DNA from: Vesta saturnalis
Lineage: Eukaryota; Arthropoda; Insecta; Coleoptera; Lampyridae
Length of the DNA: 64,000 bases
Reading direction: 5' to 3'
Assembly (NCBI GenBank): GCA_036346205.1
Contig: JARFJB010000400.1
Span: 1,399,001 to 1,463,000, forward strand
The notes beneath the pieces were generated by a model. It saw only the letters and a list, made by a program, of their open reading frames with translations. It was not told the origin of the DNA and did not search any database. Below are positions 58,766-64,000 of this stretch, piece after piece. Within the stretch, counting starts at the first letter, position 1. Each line of letters opens with the position of its first letter. A program made the position numbers and the translations under genes.

Positions 58766-58846
58766 TATTTATATATTTATTTATTCGCAAGGTATCCTTC
58801 GTCAGAGTATTTGTGTGAAAGCTTGCGAATAAATAAATAATTTATA
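58766..58846. repeat. Stem-loop of about 25-bp arms
   Basis: The arm ATATTTATTTATTCGCAAG and its mate CTTGCGAATAAATAAATAAT enclose a 30-base loop. It lies between the RTE debris and the GATTAATCG repeat. Confidence 0.8.
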
Positions 58847-58879
58847 CCATTTTTCCCAAATAAGGTGTTATTGAATATG

Positions 58880-59037
58880 ATTTATCGATCACTGGATTAA
58901 TCGCGTACATGTTTAATGGATTGTTTAATTAAATAAGATATTTGATTAATCAATAATTTGATTATCGATCAATTAAAAAAGTAATTATTTTCAGTAGTGG
59001 ATTATCGATTGTTTAAACTTATAATCGCCCACTCCTA
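58880..59037. repeat. GATTAATCG-rich repeat, second copy
   Basis: It has the same word structure as 54120-54321. TTTTCAGTAGTGGATTATCG leads to ATAATCGCCCACTCCTAA, matching the end at about 54321. Confidence 0.55.
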
Positions 59038-60147
59038 AAAGTTAGCTACATTGATCAAATTTCACACAATATATTGAGTAACATTAAATTGGAAACAATT
59101 TCGCTTCGGTTGAGAAAATTCTATCGAACGAATTTAATTTTCTTTGTAATTTAATTTGAAATTAAGCTACTTTGTACGGTAATTTAATTATCGTAAAGTT
59201 TTGATAGAATTTCAAGAAATTTTGCTTCAGAATAAACTCAGTTGTTATTTAATCTAAATAGTTAATATCCACTTTCCAATGGTATTAATTATTTAGTAAA
59301 AATTAATTTCACATAATTGTGTTCGGTCTTTAATTATAATATTTTGAATAACTGGTAAGTGATTTTTAATTAAGTAATTACAATTACTTTGAAATAAACC
59401 ATGTGTAATTCTAATTAATGTTACATCGTAACGTAGTATGAATCAACTGAGAGTTTTTTTAACTATTTCGTCATTTTTGCCTTATATGACCTTTCATTGT
59501 AACTCGGTGTTATTTTGATTGGCATTAAAATAAGAATTTATGATTTTCAATAGTTTTAATCAAAGATTAATTAATTATTGATAAGTTTGAGTAATTTCTA
59601 TCTGGTTACATTTTTAATTTAAGTTATTTAAAAAAAATTCTTTATTTTGCTTCCATATAACGTAATTAACTCATTTAATAATTTGTCCATATATAAAAAT
59701 AATTTTAACAATTGTTTTTTGACCTAATTTTGAGGTCATTTAGTTAATTAGCAGTAGTGTTGTGCAACTGAAACAATTTTAAATTATGTCAATTATTATA
59801 TCGTAAAAGTTTAATAGAATTTTATTTAACTTGAACTTTAAAAGTTACTCATAGTTACCTTGACACACGTTTTGGGTTGTTAATACTTAATTTTTAGTGA
59901 TACCGTTTAATTACCAAAAATAAAATCGACTGATTTCAATTGGGCTTGTTCGTGGTTTAGCTCTATTTTTAAAACCCTTCATATAATTTTATACTGTTAA
60001 AAAATTTCAATTTTAAATCAAACAAGAGTTTGTTACGAGAAATAATTTTAAAATTTGAATTTCATTTTACATTTGCATTTATTAAAACAATATATTGCTT
60101 AATTATAATTAAACGAAATTATACATTATTTGAAATATAGTTAAGAA
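59038..60147. other. Very AT-rich non-coding stretch
   Basis: Words like TAATTATAATTAA recur, as in the tandem units that follow. No gene was seen. Confidence 0.5.
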
Positions 60148-62800
60148 GTTTAGGATAAATTGTAAAAACAGTAAAAAAATTATTAGTTTTTTTTAAACTG
60201 ATTTATTAATTTTGTTTAATTTTTGAACCATTATCATCTTTGTCTTAATAATTTCGAAGAATTATAATTTATTTTGTGCAATTGTCAATTAAGTAATTAC
60301 ATTTACATTCAAGCAATGCCCATAATTTGAATATATTGGATGATTAACGTCAAACGTTAAACTAATTTTAATTTAGAATGTATATATTAATAATATAACT
60401 TAAGTAGAATCAATTTTTGAAAATTAAATTACAACTTAGACCAATCCAAGAATTTCGTTCGGAGTAAAAATTTCAAACAAAACACAGGTAGGTAGTTGTC
60501 ATCAACTTTAACAATATTAATTGTAATTTACTTCGAAAGTTTTAGCTCAGTTTCTCTAAACCTTTCTACAGTGTTGCGATGACTCAAGGACATGCGAGGT
60601 TGCCACGTTCACATGACAATGTCAAGGTCATGGCCACTCCCCTATACAAAACGCAAACCGAAAATCTTAAGGGGTTACCTCTTCAAGGTCGCCACCCATA
60701 AAAACAAATCCACTAGGTCATTGTCTTACCTAAGAGACAAACCAGGTGCATGACTCGTTGATCCCTTCAAACCCATTCACGTAGCTTGGAAAGAACCCAC
60801 GATCATGAGTCAGCGACTTGGGAATATGACCTAGAAGAGATCAATGATACGTGCATTTCATTTGTTTCTTGTCTAGAAGAGAGGCTAGTGAGTTTGTTTC
60901 TAAAGGTTACCCCCTTGCTTCCGCTGAAAAGGCTAGATAATCCGCCTGTGCTAATTTGGTGGCATTGAAAAGGTCGATAAACTTGAGACTTCTGGTTTAA
61001 ACCTTGGATACGGGCGTACCCTTATCCTCAACACCGCATGGCGTGAGAACACCGCATGTCCTTGAGGCATGACAATGTTGTAGTCCAGGAGTGAAAAAGC
61101 TATATTACTAATTTTAAATGATTTTGTGTTTGACGTTAATTAAATCTTTAACTGATTCCCTTTATGGAAGTGCTAAACAGTTATAATTCTCTAATCATTT
61201 TGAGCTTTTACGATTAACTTTTAATGATTTACATAATTTTTTCAACTAATTATAATTAATAAATTTCAAGTAATTATAATTATGGCCAATCAAACTACAC
61301 ATGTATTAAACAACTTACAGGAGTAGCTTATCTTGGAAGAGATTAACTTAAATCAAATTAAACTTTAGAAGAATTAAACGTTCTTACTGTAACTCTGATC
61401 TCCTTTTTTAAGTGACTTTTATTATAATTCCTTTAAAATAAAGTTATACAATTTTAATAATTGACAAAATTTTGTGCAAATTATAATTAATTTTAGGTAA
61501 TTTTTGATTACCTAAGTTTAGAATAAATTGTAAAAACAGTAAAAAAATTATTAGTTTTTTTAAACTGATTTAATAATTTTATTTAATTTTTGAATTATCA
61601 TTTTTATCTGTAATAATTTCGAAGAATTATAATTTATTTTGTGCAATTAAGTAATCACCTTAGATTCAAGCAATGCCCATAATTTGAATATATTATGGAT
61701 AATTAACGTTAAACTAATTGTAATTTAGAGTGTATTTATTAAGAATTTAAGTAATAAATAATAAAATTTGAGTAAGTGTCAATAATATCATGCAAATTGC
61801 ACATTTATAAATATAACTTAGTAGAATCAATTTTTGAAAATTAAATTACAACTTAGACCAATGCAAGATTTCGTTCGAAGTAAAGATTTCAAAGAAAACA
61901 GAAGTAGGTAGTTGTCATCAACTTTAACAAAATTAATTGTAATTTAATTCGAAAGTTCTGAATATGTTTCAGTAGTATAACTACCTCAGTTTCTCTAAAC
62001 CTGCCTACAGTGTTGCGATGACTCAAGGAGATGCGAGGTTGCCACGTCCGCATGACAATGTCAAGGTTAAAGCCACTTCCCTATACCAAACGCAAACCGA
62101 AAATCTCAAGGGGTTACCTCGTCAAGGTCGCCGGATGCACGAGGCCTCTTCCCGAAAAGCAGGGGAAGCAACCCATAAAAACAAATCCACTAAGCCATTG
62201 TCCTACCCAAGAGACAAACCAGATGCACGACTCTGTCCCGTCAAAGCCATTGACGTAGTTTGGAAAGAACCCACGATCATGAGTCTGCGGCTTGGGAATA
62301 TGGCCTAGAAGAGATCAATCATTTATGCATTTGATTTGTTTCTTGGATAGAACAGAGACTAGTGAGTTACCCCCTTGCATCCGGTGAAAAGGCTAGGTAA
62401 TCTGCATCCACGTCTGTGCTAATTTGGTGACATTGAAAAGGTCGATAAACTTGAACCTTCTGGTTTGAGCCTTGGATATAGGCGTATCCTTATCCTCAAC
62501 ACCGCATGTCCTTGAGACATGACAATGCTGTAGAGTGCTCCATGAGTGAAAAAGCTATATTACTAATTTTCAATGATTTTGTGTTTGACGTTAATTAAAT
62601 CTTTAAATTGGTCATGATTCCTTTTATGAAGGTGCTAAACAGTTATAATTCTGTAATCATTTTGAGCTTTTACGATTAATTTTTAATGATTTTTTAACTA
62701 ATTATAATTAGTAACTTTCATGTAATTATAATTATGGCCAAACAAACTACACATGTATTAAACAACTTACATTTACTTTATGATTAATTTTAGGTAATTT
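60148..62800. repeat. Diverged tandem duplication, unit about 1.37-1.44 kb, each with a GC-rich island
   Basis: Unit 1 starts at 60148 and unit 2 at 61516, both with GTTTAGRATAAATTGTAAAAACAG. The units share AATTTCGAAGAATTATAATT, AAGCAATGCCCATAATTTGA and AGACCAATSCAAG. A GC-rich island follows (60575-61100 and 62014-62560), then ATGGCCAA-CAAACTACACATG near the end. The islands begin TGTTGCGATGACTCAAGGA. In unit 2 a 96-codon frame is open (62018-62308); in unit 1 the matching frame stops after about 40 codons because about 40 bp are missing. A fainter third copy of the AT-rich part may lie at 62860-62960. Confidence 0.85.
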
Positions 62801-63580
62801 TAATCAACATCAGACATTTATATATAATTTGCTCAATTAAAATGAATCTTTAGAAATTCAATTTAATTTTGGAACAATCAAACCATATCGTTCAGAATAA
62901 AAATTGCTAACAATCATTGTTAACATAATTCTAATTTACTTCTAACGTACTTAATAAGTGCTCCTCTAAACATTAATTATTTATTTTGAGTAAATGTCAA
63001 TTAAATCGCTATAAGTACCTTCAAGCGATGTCGCATAATTTAAATATTCTAATTCTCGCAAAGTTTACCTTATTAAGTCAAACAATAAATTAAAACTGAA
63101 ACAATTATGAATGATTGATGCAATTCACTCTCAGCAATTTCTAATCGTTATTCAGTAATTTTCTAAAAATAATATAACTCTGGGTAACCGTAACTAATGT
63201 CCAACAAATTAAACATGAGTTTTAGTAAATTCATTTAGCGAAAAGCAATAAAATATAAGTAATTACAAGATTTCAGATAATTAAGTATCATATCATTTTT
63301 AATATCTCCTTATATAACTTTAATAAAACATCAAATACTTACAGTGTTTGTACAAAAGTTGTTTATTAAATTTCACAAGAATAATGTTTTGAATAAATTG
63401 TGCCAATTTCGACGTTTTTGAATCTAAAAAATGATCTGAGATTCTATTAATTATGATGGGATTTTGAGCAAATATCAAGCATATTATAAATTTGTTAAAA
63501 AAACATATAGAATTGCTTAAATATATTTAATTTTGAAAGAGATTTACTAAAATTAAATGTTAGAAACAATTCCTTAACTT
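62801..63580. other. AT-rich stretch after the tandem units
   Basis: Resembles the AT-rich parts of the tandem units in words but lacks a GC island. No gene was seen. Confidence 0.4.
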
Positions 63581-63637
63581 AACTTAACCTTCACGCCATT
63601 CCCTTGCGCGGTAGGCAAAACAATCCCTGCCTCTTAT

Positions 63638-64000
63638 TTATGTTTCCTTCACAATCTTTCGCCATGCTTTCCTATCTTTGCATACCTCCCTAGCTTCCGC
63701 AAGATTCATACATAGTCTCTGACATGCCCTTTTGTTTTTAGAACTCCTTATCTTTCTTTCCTTTATCATAGATTCTACTACATTCAGCCAAGTTTTACGC
63801 GGCCTACCAGGCCCGGCCTTTCCCCTAACCTCACTCACATATATTTGTTTCGTTAATCTTGTGTTATTCATTCTCTCAATGTGACCAAACCAACGTAATG
63901 TACAACTTTTATATCTATCCATCATCGTCTTTTCCTCACCACACTCCTTCATTATGCATTCATTTTTTATCTTGTCCCTTCTCGTTTTACCACATGCGCT
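63638..64000 (-). pseudogene. 3' end of an RTE-like reverse transcriptase, cut by the window end
   Basis: The minus frame from 63952 reads MKECGEEKTMMDRYKSCTLR, WFGHIERMNNTRLTKQIYV and GKAGPGRPRKTWLNVVESM, and ends DRKAWRKIVKET. This is the common C-terminal tail of RTE-like and related reverse transcriptases. The frame is open for 104 codons; the upstream part continues beyond position 64000. A proline- and cysteine-poor 3' region follows to about 63590. Confidence 0.75.

Noticed and set aside
62031..62258. Second frame over the GC island
   Set aside because: It overlaps the longer frame at 62018-62308 and is not kept in unit 1.

Overview
The window is a piece of an insect nuclear genome. 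It is AT-rich, has short spliced introns, carries the C-terminal end of a Shroom gene and a spliced alpha-L-fucosidase gene, and is otherwise packed with insect-type transposable elements (piggyBac, hAT, pogo, Tc1/mariner-like, Jockey/I/RTE-type non-LTR retrotransposons). A beetle or another holometabolous insect is plausible, but the sequence alone does not fix the order. There are no bacterial, phage or CRISPR features.

Only two host genes are clear. The first is a complete seven-exon GH29 alpha-L-fucosidase (29114-30914, +; exon lengths sum to 1380 nt, 459 residues, with signal peptide and WSDG nucleophile motif). The second is the last three exons of Shroom (48046-47261, -), encoding the ASD2 domain; the rest of that gene must lie to the right, inside or beyond the transposon-filled stretch 48-64 kb.

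The left third (3.8-28.6 kb) is two large transposon nests whose order of insertion can be read from duplicated target sites. Nest 1: a pogo element (3818-21186) contains an IS630/Tc1-type element (5858-20860). The transposase gene of that element is cut first by a 6.3-kb fold-back-like element with long sub-repeated inverted ends (7145-13406) and then by a hAT element (13793-19306, 8-bp target duplication). The hAT is itself cut by a piggyBac (16122-18202, TTAA duplication). A 1.2-kb dispersed repeat, also found at the very start of the window, sits in the 3' part of the IS630/Tc1-type element. Nest 2: a second piggyBac (21383-28565) contains two long-inverted-repeat Tc1/mariner-like elements lying head to tail across one shared TA (23698-26034 and 26037-28305). 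The first has a nearly intact spliced transposase.

The middle (31-47 kb) is mostly featureless AT-rich DNA with decayed non-LTR fragments, a second IS630-type element (about 42935-46103) that carries a 185-bp MITE, and a 366-bp palindrome whose two arms each hold a tRNA-like cloverleaf sequence (39161-39526).

The right third (49-64 kb) has a long-inverted-repeat element (49023-53878) that split a tRNA-like sequence and later received a 5'-truncated non-LTR retrotransposon with a perfect 12-bp target duplication. It also has another mariner-like element (54364-57265) hit by a short Jockey-type insertion, RTE-like debris at 57.5-58.6 kb and at the window end, and a diverged tandem duplication of about 1.4 kb whose units each hold a GC-rich island in very AT-rich DNA (about 60148-62800). 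I found no recognisable novel multi-gene system. The unusual content is the readable stratigraphy of nested elements, the tRNA-bearing palindrome and the duplicated GC islands.
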